Under the pieces are notes generated by a model, which was not told where the DNA came from, did not search any database, and saw only the letters and a list, made by a program, of their open reading frames with translations. A stretch of 64,000 bases of DNA from Acinetobacter lwoffii. Lineage in GTDB: Bacteria; Pseudomonadota; Gammaproteobacteria; Pseudomonadales; Moraxellaceae. This document shows positions 27,285 to 35,750 of the stretch, in pieces; the stretch's first letter is position 1; each line of letters starts with the position of its first letter. The position numbers and the translations under genes are program-made. The stretch covers positions 62,001 to 126,000 of the forward strand of contig NZ_JAMXXN010000002.1 of assembly GCF_024129435.1 (NCBI RefSeq), given 5' to 3'.

Positions 27285-27374
27285 TGGCGGAAGCGGTGAG
27301 ATTCGAACTCACGGAGGACTCACACCCTCGTCGGTTTTCAAGACCGGTGCATTAAACCGCTCTGCCACGCTTCC
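27285..27374 (-). tRNA. tRNA-Ser (anticodon UGA), copy 2
   Basis: Base-for-base identical to the copy at 26922 over all 90 nt, including encoded CCA. The spacers between the copies differ, so only the mature gene and the promoter layout are conserved. Confidence 0.97.
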
Positions 27375-27383
27375 ATGGCCGAC

Positions 27384-27412
27384 ATGATATAAACAAAAAT
27401 CATGCTTGGCAA
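27384..27412 (-). promoter_or_regulatory. Promoter of tRNA-Ser copy 2
   Basis: Minus strand: -35 TTGCCA (27412-27407), 17-bp spacer and -10 TATCAT (27389-27384). Same -35 and spacing as copy 1. Confidence 0.8.
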
Positions 27413-27462
27413 ATATTTTTATGCTTTCACTGCATCAACTGCACAAAATAAAATCAATTACA

Positions 27463-27957
27463 TTAATCTGCTGAATTTTCTGGCTTTTCATAACGAATTG
27501 AATTGATGAACCAAAGTTTCTTGCCGGAGGGGGTCAATACCTCGGCTTCATCATTGACCTGCTTGCCTAATAACGCGCGTGCCATCGGTGAACTGATCGA
27601 AATATGCTGCGGATGATGATCATAAATTTCATCTACACCGACAATACGTAAAGTTTTTTGTTCACCTTCTTCATTTTCAATTTCTACCCAGGCACCAAAA
27701 TAGACCTTGCCCTCTTGCTCCGGGGAAAAATCGATGATTTTCAGTTCTTCGAGGCGCTTGCCGAGATACCTGACCCGTCGATCAATTTTCCTTAAAATTT
27801 GCTTGTTATATTGGTAGTCTGCGTTTTCAGAACGGTCGCCGAGACTGGCAGCCCAGTTCACTTTTTTGGTAATTTCAGGACGTTCTTCATGCCAGAGATT
27901 CTTAAGTTCTGCCACCAATTTATCGTGTCCAGCACGGGTGATTAAGTTGGATTTCAT
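27463..27957 (-). CDS. greB: Transcription elongation factor GreB
   Basis: Enters the RNA polymerase secondary channel and stimulates cleavage of backtracked RNA. The 164-aa protein has an N-terminal coiled coil (1-75) with the acidic tip region ASLGDRSENADYQYNK, and a C-terminal FKBP-like domain with ISISSPMARALLGK. The GreB-type YGKRLEEL-like segment (YLGKRLEEL) and basic patch distinguish it from GreA, which is encoded separately at 61519. Start MKSNLITRAG is typical. Confidence 0.96.
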   Translation of the reverse strand: MKSNLITRAGHDKLVAELKNLWHEERPEITKKVNWAASLGDRSENADYQYNKQILRKIDRRVRYLGKRLEELKIIDFSPEQEGKVYFGAWVEIENEEGEQKTLRIVGVDEIYDHHPQHISISSPMARALLGKQVNDEAEVLTPSGKKLWFINSIRYEKPENSAD

Positions 27958-28319
27958 ACGTCTTGCTGATCATATTTTCAGTGTTTTAACTTACAAACAG
28001 CTTATTTTATTTACCATTTTAACACAATGGCAAAATTTCAAAAAAATTAACTTTATATTTCAATATCTTAAAATTATTTTAAAAAATAATTTGTGTACAA
28101 AATTTGACAATCGTTTTTTAGATCATTAATATGCCAGCAACTTCCGGAAATGCTTACTTTTTAATCTATGTAGTTTTTCTACATAATTATCTTTAAATCT
28201 CTTGTCATTTTGAATGACGTCATGACTGCCCAACCCTTATTGAATTTATCAAACTGTTAAAATTTCTGGCTTTGTTGGCTATGATTTTTAGGGCATAAAT
28301 TACTTGTAGCGGAGACAAC
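27958..28319. other. AT-rich intergenic region greB-mltF
   Basis: Divergent promoter region of 362 bp, very AT-rich. I see a perfect 7-bp hairpin TATGTAG/CTACATA (28167-28185) and GTCATT/AATGAC around 28203-28217, but no gene, no clear promoter pair and no RNA family. Confidence 0.5.
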
Positions 28320-29435
28320 ATGCACAGTAGTTCATCCACTGGGTCGAGGCTTTGCCTAAGATCTGTAATTTCTTCTCTCCCTTTGAAAGCACTTGTACTG
28401 AGCACTGCATTTATTCCCCTACACAGTATCAATGCAAGTAAGACCACACTTCAGTTTGATCATGTGGTCAATAGCAATAAGTTGACCGTAGTTGCGGTTG
28501 AAAATCCGACCACCGTATTTCAGGATGGACAACATCTACATGGCTTCGGTTATGATCTGGTTCGTAACTATGCTAACAATCTGAATGTAAAGCTCGATTT
28601 TAAAATCGTCCCTGATAATAATACGGCACTACAATGGGTTGCTCAGGGTAAAGCCAATCTGGCTATGACGACTACCGATATACGCACCATTGAAAACAAG
28701 CGTTTGACGTCGTTCTCAGCCACTTGTGGCGATGAATCGATTCTGTCAAGTAATGGCTTGAATACCAATTTAAATCTAGTGTTTAAATCTGCTACAGATC
28801 CTTTGAGCCAGACGGCCAGTGCTTTTGTCTGCAAAGGCAAACAAAGTGGTGCCATCAAGCAGCTTGCTTCATTTTATAATCAGAATGTGGTGAAAGAGGA
28901 ATCTTGGACCACCATTCAACGTGATTTGAACAACCGTCTGCCGATCTATGAAGCGAGCTTTAAACAGACAGCTCAGCAGTATGATCTGGATTGGCATTTA
29001 CTGGCGGCCATTGGTTATCAGGAATCTTATCTGAAACCGAATTCAGTTTCTCCGACGGGTGTGCGTGGTTTGATGATGCTGACCAACAGTACAGCCAAAG
29101 CCATGGGTGTGAGTAACCGTACCGATCCGGCTCAAAGCATTCAGGGTGGCGCCAAGTATTATGATCAAATGCTTAGTCGCTATGATCATATTCCTTTTCC
29201 AGATCGAAACTGGTTTGCACTAGTGGCTTATAATATGGGCCCAGGTGCAGTGAATCAGTTGCAAAAGCGTATTCAGTCGCAAGGCAAGAACCCGAATAAC
29301 TGGGTGAACTTATATGCCTATCTGGATCAGAATAAGGCCAATAATGGTCGTTACCGTCAAGCGGTGCAATATGTAACCCGTATTCGTGCTTATCTGGAGC
29401 ATATCAAGACTACACCGCAATTGGTGAATATCTAA
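28320..29435 (+). CDS. MltF-like membrane-bound lytic transglycosylase
   Basis: Cleaves the MurNAc-GlcNAc bond of peptidoglycan with formation of 1,6-anhydroMurNAc. Layout of the 371 aa: N-terminal signal region (to about 40), a solute-binding-protein-like domain (about 53-200; NKLTVVAVENP, GFGYDLV) and a C-terminal SLT domain with catalytic Glu235 (IGYQESYL), GVRGLMML and AYNMGPGAV. This is the MltF architecture, but E. coli MltF is about 518 aa; the binding domain here is clearly shorter. No lipobox seen. Confidence 0.85.
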   Translation: MHSSSSTGSRLCLRSVISSLPLKALVLSTAFIPLHSINASKTTLQFDHVVNSNKLTVVAVENPTTVFQDGQHLHGFGYDLVRNYANNLNVKLDFKIVPDNNTALQWVAQGKANLAMTTTDIRTIENKRLTSFSATCGDESILSSNGLNTNLNLVFKSATDPLSQTASAFVCKGKQSGAIKQLASFYNQNVVKEESWTTIQRDLNNRLPIYEASFKQTAQQYDLDWHLLAAIGYQESYLKPNSVSPTGVRGLMMLTNSTAKAMGVSNRTDPAQSIQGGAKYYDQMLSRYDHIPFPDRNWFALVAYNMGPGAVNQLQKRIQSQGKNPNNWVNLYAYLDQNKANNGRYRQAVQYVTRIRAYLEHIKTTPQLVNI

Positions 29436-29466
29436 GCTGAAATCTTAGCGTTAATCAAAATGCCAT

Positions 29467-29497
29467 AAAAAAAGCTTACCTCAGGATAAGCTTTTTT
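29467..29497. terminator. Terminator between the mltF-like and SCP2 genes
   Basis: AAAAAAGCTTA / TAAGCTTTTTT stem between two convergent genes; usable in both directions. Confidence 0.88.
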
Positions 29498-29528
29498 CGT
29501 CTTCATTCAGGTTAATGTCTTAGCAGAA

Positions 29529-29915
29529 TTAAGCTGTGGTATTTTCAAGCACTTTCTTGAACAAATCTTTTTGTTCCTGACTTGGTTTTGCAGTCTGAAG
29601 TGCCATCAATTGTGACATATCACCTTGTACTTTAATTTTACCCGTCATAAAGGCCTGCATCGCAGCCGCCATATCAAACTCCAGGAAAACTTTACGTAGA
29701 GTTTCGCCATCCATATTCAGCGTGGTTTTGGCATTTGAAGACAAACCTTTCTTGATTGCCCCACCATCTAAAGATAGTTCAGTATTACCTGTAGTGTCCG
29801 CTACAACCAAATTAATCGCAAGGTTCGCCAAAGCTGGTGGCAAATTCAAATCGCCAGCTTGCGCAGTTAGAGTTTCTACAGTTGAAAACCAATCATCAGT
29901 TAAAAAAGCAGGCAT
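29529..29915 (-). CDS. SCP2 sterol-binding domain protein
   Basis: A 128-aa single-domain protein of the SCP2 (sterol carrier protein 2) fold, a hydrophobic-ligand-binding domain. Recognisable features are the NLVVADTTGNTELSLDGG strand region and the C-terminal MTGKIKVQGDMSQLMAL, where the family has GKLKIxGD. No signal peptide, so cytoplasmic. Ligand unknown; in bacteria such proteins are linked to lipid metabolism or ubiquinone-complex accessory roles. Confidence 0.87.
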   Translation of the reverse strand: MPAFLTDDWFSTVETLTAQAGDLNLPPALANLAINLVVADTTGNTELSLDGGAIKKGLSSNAKTTLNMDGETLRKVFLEFDMAAAMQAFMTGKIKVQGDMSQLMALQTAKPSQEQKDLFKKVLENTTA

Positions 29916-30121
29916 GATCTTTCCTCAAATTATTTGTTCATTTGTGTCGACTATCCAGACGACATCATGTTGAAGCTATTATGCTTGTGCTTTGTTATAT
30001 CATGATCATTAGCGCAAAGGCTAACGAATTTTGTACGCGCCGTTCAATTTTTGTAGTTCTATTTTTATTTATGTTTATAAGCAGACATCAACCCGCAGGC
30101 TGATGTCTACACGTTCTAAAA

Positions 30122-31048
30122 TTAGTCTGCAGCAAAGCCCAGATTGACCATATTGATCCGGCGGTTCTCGCCTTCCACCGCTTCTTCAGTTGAATCACCG
30201 CCTTTGAAGTCGAATTCACGCTGGCTATCCAGAACTTCAAAATCAAATAATTCACGATCGACTAGCTGTGATGGCGAAACATTTTGCAATGCGCCAAAAA
30301 TGCTATGCAGACGTTTTGGATGTGCTTTATCCCAATCACGTAACATGTCATTGATAATTGCGCGCTGCAGGTTGTCCTGAGAGCCACATAAATTACATGG
30401 AATAATTGGAAATTGACGCATTTCTGCATATTTGATGATGTCTTTTTCTTCCACATAGGCCAGTGGACGAATCAGAATGTTCTTTTTGTCTGAAGACAAC
30501 AGTTTTGGTGGCATGGCTTTCAAGCTGCCGCCATGGAACAGGTTCAGGAAGAAAGTCGCCAGGATATCATCACGGTGATGGCCTAAAGCAACCTTGGTCG
30601 CGCCAATTTCCTGTGCAAAACCGTATAAAGAACCACGACGCAAACGCGAACAGACTGCACAGTAGGTTTTGCCTTCAGGCGTCAACTTTTTGGTAATGCT
30701 GTAGGTGTCTTTTTCCAGAATGTAATACGGAATGTTATTTTCTTCTAAATAACGTGGTAGAACATCTTCGGGGAAGCCTGGCTGTTTCTGGTCCAGATTC
30801 ACAGCCACTACATCGAAGTTGATCGGTGCGATACGCTTGAACTGTAGCAGGATATCCAACAGGGTATAACTGTCTTTACCACCAGAAATACACACCATGA
30901 CCTTATCGCCTTCTTCAATCATCTTGAAGTCACGAATGGCATGTCCGACCTGGCGGCGAAGCTTCTTCAACAAACGGTAGTAGGCTGAGCTTGTTGGCAG
31001 TTCAGGTTTGAAATTAAATCCTTGTTCGGACTCAACTGGCGAGTACAT
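30122..31048 (-). CDS. ttcA: tRNA 2-thiocytidine synthetase TtcA
   Basis: Thiolates C32 of certain tRNAs using ATP and an iron-sulfur cluster. The 308-aa protein has PP-loop SGGKDS at 55-60 and the two cysteine pairs of the TtcA family, Cys130/Cys133 (CAVC) and Cys218/Cys221 (CNLC), with LGHHRDD between. Monocistronic; the region upstream contains a DnaA-box cluster. Confidence 0.96.
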   Translation of the reverse strand: MYSPVESEQGFNFKPELPTSSAYYRLLKKLRRQVGHAIRDFKMIEEGDKVMVCISGGKDSYTLLDILLQFKRIAPINFDVVAVNLDQKQPGFPEDVLPRYLEENNIPYYILEKDTYSITKKLTPEGKTYCAVCSRLRRGSLYGFAQEIGATKVALGHHRDDILATFFLNLFHGGSLKAMPPKLLSSDKKNILIRPLAYVEEKDIIKYAEMRQFPIIPCNLCGSQDNLQRAIINDMLRDWDKAHPKRLHSIFGALQNVSPSQLVDRELFDFEVLDSQREFDFKGGDSTEEAVEGENRRINMVNLGFAAD

Positions 31049-31211
31049 AGACGAGATTAACCCATAAAAAAAATACCGCGCAATTTTAGCCGATTCGGAC
31101 CGCTATCGCATCAAAAGAATTTATTTTCATGAAAATGTCTTATTAGTTTCATTTTCATGTTTTATTTAGATTGATATATTGAACGATTGCATTCATTTTT
31201 TAGTCAAGATG

Positions 31212-31307
31212 CTTATCTTTTGGACTTTTCCACAGTTGTCCACAAAAGCTGTGGATAACTTTGTGGATTGAAACAGACTTGACAACTTGTCCGGCTCAAA
31301 AGATAAG
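31212..31307. promoter_or_regulatory. DnaA-box cluster bounded by an inverted repeat
   Basis: Four 9-mers resembling DnaA boxes (consensus TTATCCACA): TTTTCCACA (31226-31234) and TTGTCCACA (31236-31244) forward, TGTGGATAA (31250-31258, perfect consensus reversed) and TGTGGATTG (31262-31270) reversed. They are flanked by 10-bp inverted arms CTTATCTTTT (31212-31221) and AAAAGATAAG (31298-31307). No replication gene is adjacent. Confidence 0.55.
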
Positions 31308-31317
31308 GCTTTTCTTT

Positions 31318-31342
31318 AAATTGATCATTTTTTGATCAATTT
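31318..31342. repeat. AT-rich inverted repeat
   Basis: Perfect 10-bp arms AAATTGATCA / TGATCAATTT around five T. It lies next to the DnaA-box cluster in the 499-bp gap between ttcA and the transglycosylase; the rest of that gap is AT-rich with no gene seen. Confidence 0.55.
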
Positions 31343-31547
31343 AATTATTAATAAAAATCAAACAGTTAACCCTGTCAAGCCTAAGGTTTTAAATTAAATC
31401 ATATTTTTTTTTCTACTGCTAAAATGTAAAAAATGACTTGCATTTACAAACTCGTTTATAAATGCAGCGCACAAGTCTTTTCATTCCGTAATTTTTTGTT
31501 AAACTCTTTATTAAATTTATCTCGCTTGTGTTTACTTAATATAAACA

Positions 31548-32420
31548 ATGAAAATAAATGTGCATGTTTTGGGGCGTTATGGGATCAGTGGTTTGCTATT
31601 GGCAAGCTGTTGTCATTTTGCTTATGCTGGTCAAACGATCTATCAGTTACGCGACAGTAATGGCAGTACTTTACTGACCAATAAGAAAAGTCGCTATAAT
31701 CATCTACAGGTAGAAAAGAAAACTTATTATCCAGACAGCAATATTCACAGTTATAGCAACTGGGGTTCGAGTGAAGCTTCAGTGTTGCCTAGCTATAGTA
31801 GAAATAAAAATGCCTATGACTCGATCATCCGTCAGGCAGCACAAACCTATGGTGTATCTGAAGGCTTGATTAAAGCCGTGATGCATACCGAATCCGGTTT
31901 TAATGTACAGGCACGTTCTCCAGTCGGTGCACAGGGCTTAATGCAACTCATGCCGGCGACTGCCCGTCGTTTTAATGTCAGCAACGCTTATGACCCGCAA
32001 CAGAATATTATGGCAGGCGCCAAATATCTGGCCTGGTTATTGAAACGTTTTAATGGCAATACCACCTTGGCACTGGCCGGCTATAATGCCGGTGAAGGTA
32101 ATGTCGCCAAATATAAGGGCGTGCCACCGTTTCGTGAAACTCAGGACTATGTCCGTCGTGTCAGCAGCCGTTATCAGAACCTATATGCCCAAGGAATTGG
32201 CAATACTAGTGCTGCCTATACAGCATCTTCTAATACTGGCCGGGTAATTGCCAGTTCTGAAAATTATTCGACTGAAACCACCACAGCTTCCAATATTCAG
32301 GCTGCAAAATATCAGCGTCAGATCATTGCTCAAGCGGATGGCAGTTTCACCGATGCACCGGCAGGCTCTTATGCCACCGCGAATGCATCAGCATCTGCAA
32401 AAATATATTTGAGTGAATAA
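31548..32420 (+). CDS. Secreted lytic transglycosylase (SLT domain)
   Basis: Peptidoglycan lytic transglycosylase. The 290 aa comprise a signal peptide (1-27, AYA|G), a short DUF4124-like segment (YQLRDSNGSTLLTNK), an SLT domain about 88-200 with catalytic Glu115 (HTESGFN), GAQGLMQLMP and AGYNAGEGNV, then a Ser/Thr/Ala-rich tail of about 75 residues with low complexity. Different family from the MltF-like enzyme at 28320. No clear Shine-Dalgarno before the ATG. Confidence 0.9.
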   Translation: MKINVHVLGRYGISGLLLASCCHFAYAGQTIYQLRDSNGSTLLTNKKSRYNHLQVEKKTYYPDSNIHSYSNWGSSEASVLPSYSRNKNAYDSIIRQAAQTYGVSEGLIKAVMHTESGFNVQARSPVGAQGLMQLMPATARRFNVSNAYDPQQNIMAGAKYLAWLLKRFNGNTTLALAGYNAGEGNVAKYKGVPPFRETQDYVRRVSSRYQNLYAQGIGNTSAAYTASSNTGRVIASSENYSTETTTASNIQAAKYQRQIIAQADGSFTDAPAGSYATANASASAKIYLSE

Positions 32421-32462
32421 TTCCTAAACAGCTTTGTTTTTAAAGACCTATGTTTTAATTTG

Positions 32463-32487
32463 CACAAAAAACATCCTGTGTTTTTTG
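32463..32487. terminator. Possible terminator after the transglycosylase
   Basis: ACAAAAAACA / TGTTTTTTGT 10-bp stem with five-base loop. AT-rich, so a weak candidate. Confidence 0.4.
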
Positions 32488-32596
32488 TAGCCAAATGCTA
32501 TTTTTTCCTTGAATTCTTCCCAATTTCACCGCATATTGATTTCAATGATTTACATTTAATAATCAGATTATTTTTCTGTAATAAGAGGATTTCTCA

Positions 32597-33502
32597 ATGA
32601 TGCGGATTGGTTTGTTCTTGCTAACCAACCTCGCGGTACTGGTTGTAGCTGGCATTATCTTGTCACTCTTCGGTGTCGGTAGTTACCATGGCGCAGGTGG
32701 CTTGAATCTAGGCAACCTGTTGGTCATCTGTTTTGTGTTCGGTATGGTCGGCTCAATGATTTCCCTGTTCATGTCTAAATGGATGGCGAAAAAGACCACG
32801 GGTACTGAACTGATTGACCCGAATGCACCTCGTAACCAAGCTGAAGCCTGGTTGCTCCAAGAAGTTGCACAACTTTCTCAGCGTGCAGGCATTAAAATGC
32901 CGGAAGTAGGTATTTTTCCTTCTTACCAGTCGAATGCCTTTGCCACCGGCTGGAACAAAAATGATGCTCTCGTTGCGGTATCAACTGGCTTGCTTGAGCG
33001 TATGAACAAAGACGAACTTCGTGCAGTATTAGCGCATGAGATTGGTCATGTCGCCAATGGTGACATGGTCACTCTGGCACTAATCCAAGGTGTTGTGAAC
33101 GCCTTCGTGATGTTCTTCGCACGTGTCGCAGGTGATTTTATTGACCGCAATGTCTTTGGTCGTGAAGAAGGTGAAGCCCCGGGTATTGCCTATTTCGTGA
33201 TTACTATTGTGCTGGATATCGTGTTCGGTATCTTGGCATCGTCGATTGTGATGTGGTTCTCTCGTCACCGTGAATACCGTGCTGATGAAGCAGGTGCACG
33301 TCTGGCAGGTAAACAAGCCATGATTTCAGCATTACTGCGCTTACAGGCAGAATCTGAAATGCCAGATGCCATGCCGAAAGAAATGAAAGCATTTGCGATT
33401 TCTGCGGGTAAAGAAGAAGGCTTTAGCCTTGCTGCATTGTTCCAGACGCATCCAAGCATCGAACAACGTGTCGCTGCATTGCAACAACTTGATTGTGCTT
33501 AA
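32597..33502 (+). CDS. htpX: Membrane zinc metalloprotease HtpX
   Basis: Integral inner-membrane M48 protease that degrades misfolded membrane proteins together with FtsH. The 301-aa protein has two N-terminal helices (8-28, 38-58), zinc motif HEIGH at 147-151, two more helices (about 160-215), and the third ligand in REYRADEAG. Good Shine-Dalgarno (AGAGGA). Strong terminator after the gene. Confidence 0.97.
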   Translation: MMRIGLFLLTNLAVLVVAGIILSLFGVGSYHGAGGLNLGNLLVICFVFGMVGSMISLFMSKWMAKKTTGTELIDPNAPRNQAEAWLLQEVAQLSQRAGIKMPEVGIFPSYQSNAFATGWNKNDALVAVSTGLLERMNKDELRAVLAHEIGHVANGDMVTLALIQGVVNAFVMFFARVAGDFIDRNVFGREEGEAPGIAYFVITIVLDIVFGILASSIVMWFSRHREYRADEAGARLAGKQAMISALLRLQAESEMPDAMPKEMKAFAISAGKEEGFSLAALFQTHPSIEQRVAALQQLDCA

Positions 33503-33526
33503 GTAAAACTTGAGTTTTGATTCAAG

Positions 33527-33552
33527 AAAAGCCTGCAATTGCAGGCTTTTTT
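33527..33552. terminator. Terminator of htpX
   Basis: AAAAGCCTGCAA / TTGCAGGCTTTT perfect inverted repeat with T run. Confidence 0.93.
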
Positions 33553-33582
33553 ATTGGATTTAATTATTCTTTAGCTGACCTA

Positions 33583-34164
33583 TCATTGGCTGAACCATTG
33601 ATACAGCGCCATAGCACCCCACCCGATCGCGAAGATAAATAAAATCAGGAATAAAGTGCCTAAAATATCCGGAATATGAATCCAGATCCAGGCCACCACA
33701 GGATTGCGCCAGAATCCAGATTGCTGTTGTTTGCGTTCCAGACTTTCATGCAAAAATGGATGCACCACATGTCGATCGCTATTAATCTGATATTCCTCGC
33801 GAATATGCAGGTGCACGACATCGAGCGCTTTGCGACTGGGCCGAATAAAAATATCAAAGACCGTGCCTGCCACCGGAATAAATCCTACTACCGCATCGAT
33901 CGCCGCCATTTTCATCACCGGATTGAGTTTGGCACTCGGAACCCCGATCTGTTTGGCCTTATGAATGGCATAACAGGTCAATACAAAACCGGCAATATCT
34001 CCAGCAACCGGAATCGTACTCAAAGCTGCGTCTGCCCCCACCCCTTGCTTGGTAAACGGAATACGCACCACGGAGTCCATCATATTGGCAAACTTGGCCA
34101 GATCACGTTCCAGACGTATCACCTCTTGTTGGCTTAATTTTGGTTTTTGTCCAGACTCAGGCAT
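33583..34164 (-). CDS. DUF4112 membrane protein
   Basis: A 193-aa protein of the DUF4112 family, recognised by the core DSVVRIPFTKQGVGADAAL and the twin IPVAGD / IPVAGTVFDIFIRP segments. Membrane stretches lie at about 50-68, 92-108 and 160-185. Function unknown. It sits 74 bp downstream of mgtE on the same strand. Confidence 0.85.
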   Translation of the reverse strand: MPESGQKPKLSQQEVIRLERDLAKFANMMDSVVRIPFTKQGVGADAALSTIPVAGDIAGFVLTCYAIHKAKQIGVPSAKLNPVMKMAAIDAVVGFIPVAGTVFDIFIRPSRKALDVVHLHIREEYQINSDRHVVHPFLHESLERKQQQSGFWRNPVVAWIWIHIPDILGTLFLILFIFAIGWGAMALYQWFSQ

Positions 34165-34238
34165 AAGTTATTCCAGAAATAATGCTGATTTTCTTGAGCA
34201 TAAAGTATTTTTTCTAGGCTGATGTATCAATCTGTGAA

Positions 34239-35579
34239 TTAAAACAATAATTTGGAAGCAACGAATAAATACAGAATCACACCGGTAGCATCGCAGATAG
34301 AAGTCACTAACGGCGCCGAAGCACTGGCAGGATCAAGTTTGAGTTTATTTAAAATAAAAGGCAGACTCATGCCGATCAGGCAGCCCGTCAACACAATCCC
34401 GAGCATACTGATGGCCAGCACCACAGCTACCATAATATCTCCCCGAATATAACCCAGAATGGATACCGCAATCGCCATAGTGCCGCCTAAGCACAGCGCC
34501 ACCAGAGATTCGCGACTGAGCAAATTAAACCAATCCTTAAATTCGACATCGCCTGTGGCCAAGGCACGCACCATCAAGGTGGCTGATTGCGAACCGGCAT
34601 TCCCGCCACTCCCCACCAAAAGCGGCAAGAAAAATACCAGCACGATATGTGCGGCAATGATCTCTTCAAAGTGTGCAATGCCGATTCCAGAGAGCAGACT
34701 GCCAAAAACCAGAATGACCAGCCAAAAGACCCGCTTCTGATACAGGGTCAAAATCGGGGCAGTTTTAAGGCTCATTTCAGTCAACGGCGTCACTGCACCC
34801 GACTTTAAAATATCTTCCGTAGTTTCGGCTTCGACAATGTCCATAGCATCGTCATAGGTGACAATCCCTAAGAGTTTTTGCTGCGCATCAACCACAGGTA
34901 GGGCAATAAAATCATAATAGGCCAAGGCTCTAGCCACAATTTCCTGATCATCTGTTACTTGGGCAGAAATCACTTCGCTTTGCATCACCTCGGCAATGCT
35001 CAGCTCAGGTAAGGCCTGTATGATCTGCCTTAAGGAAATCACACCGATCAGCCGTTTTTCTGCATCGACAATATAAATCAAATACAGGGTTTCCTGCCCG
35101 GCGGCCACCACACGTAAAGCCTGTATCGCTTCATCCATGGTTAAATCGGGTGAGAGCGTCACAAAACGTGAGCTCATCATGGCACCCGCTGTACCTTCCG
35201 GATAGATGGCCAGATCTTTGAGTGTCTGCTGGGATTCTTCAGATAATGCGCTCATCAATTGCAGCTGTAGCGGCGGCGAAAACTGCTTATAAATATCGAC
35301 AAAATCATCAGAAGGCATTGCATCCAGAATGGGAACAAGTTCTGAAATAGATAAGTGCTGTGCCACGTTTAACTGCTGCCCTAGGGGCATAAAAGCATAG
35401 ACCAAGCTTGGTTCATTCAGTTCCCTTAAAATTCGGGCCTGTTGCCGAGCATCTAAACGACTTAAAATGCGCGCCTGATCGGCGACATTCAGCTGACTGA
35501 GTAAACCTACAGCGATGTCGTGATTTTCAGAATGTAATTGTTGTTGGATATGCTGGATTTTTTCTGAAATTGTCGGCAT
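34239..35579 (-). CDS. mgtE: Magnesium transporter MgtE
   Basis: Mg2+ channel gated by intracellular magnesium. Domains: N-terminal MgtE_N helical domain (to about 125), two CBS domains (about 130-250), and five C-terminal membrane helices. The pore signature LPLLVGSGGNAGSQSATLMVRAL and the terminal P-x-A-S-A-P-L-V-T segment with its acidic residue are present. The frame opens at 35606, but the ATG at 35579 is preceded by GAG at suitable spacing and gives the more usual N-terminus; both are possible. Confidence 0.93.
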   Translation of the reverse strand: MPTISEKIQHIQQQLHSENHDIAVGLLSQLNVADQARILSRLDARQQARILRELNEPSLVYAFMPLGQQLNVAQHLSISELVPILDAMPSDDFVDIYKQFSPPLQLQLMSALSEESQQTLKDLAIYPEGTAGAMMSSRFVTLSPDLTMDEAIQALRVVAAGQETLYLIYIVDAEKRLIGVISLRQIIQALPELSIAEVMQSEVISAQVTDDQEIVARALAYYDFIALPVVDAQQKLLGIVTYDDAMDIVEAETTEDILKSGAVTPLTEMSLKTAPILTLYQKRVFWLVILVFGSLLSGIGIAHFEEIIAAHIVLVFFLPLLVGSGGNAGSQSATLMVRALATGDVEFKDWFNLLSRESLVALCLGGTMAIAVSILGYIRGDIMVAVVLAISMLGIVLTGCLIGMSLPFILNKLKLDPASASAPLVTSICDATGVILYLFVASKLLF

Positions 35580-35726
35580 AAGCAGCTCATTATAAAAGTC
35601 TGGCATTCAAGAGATGTTTGTCCTGATCCCTATGTATCCTAATTTTTCATGTGAATAATTTTAATGATCATGCTGCAATATGACGATATTTTTTGTATAA
35701 ATCAATTCCTCGATATTTAGCCAGAA

Positions 35727-35750
35727 AAAAGCCTGCCTGAGTCAGGCTTG
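35727..35750 (-). terminator. Terminator overlapping the RND stop codon
   Basis: AAGCCTG / CAGGCTT hairpin followed on the minus strand by TTTTTT. The 5' arm includes the last codons and the TGA of the RND gene. Confidence 0.75.

Noticed and set aside
26922..27374. Two-copy array as a CRISPR-like repeat
   Set aside because: The repeated 90-mers are tRNA-Ser genes with intact cloverleaf; there are no further units.
31212..31342. Chromosomal replication origin
   Set aside because: Only four boxes and none of the usual origin genes; kept as a DnaA-box cluster, not called oriC.
32463..32487. Strong terminator
   Set aside because: The stem is nearly all A-T; retained only as a weak candidate.
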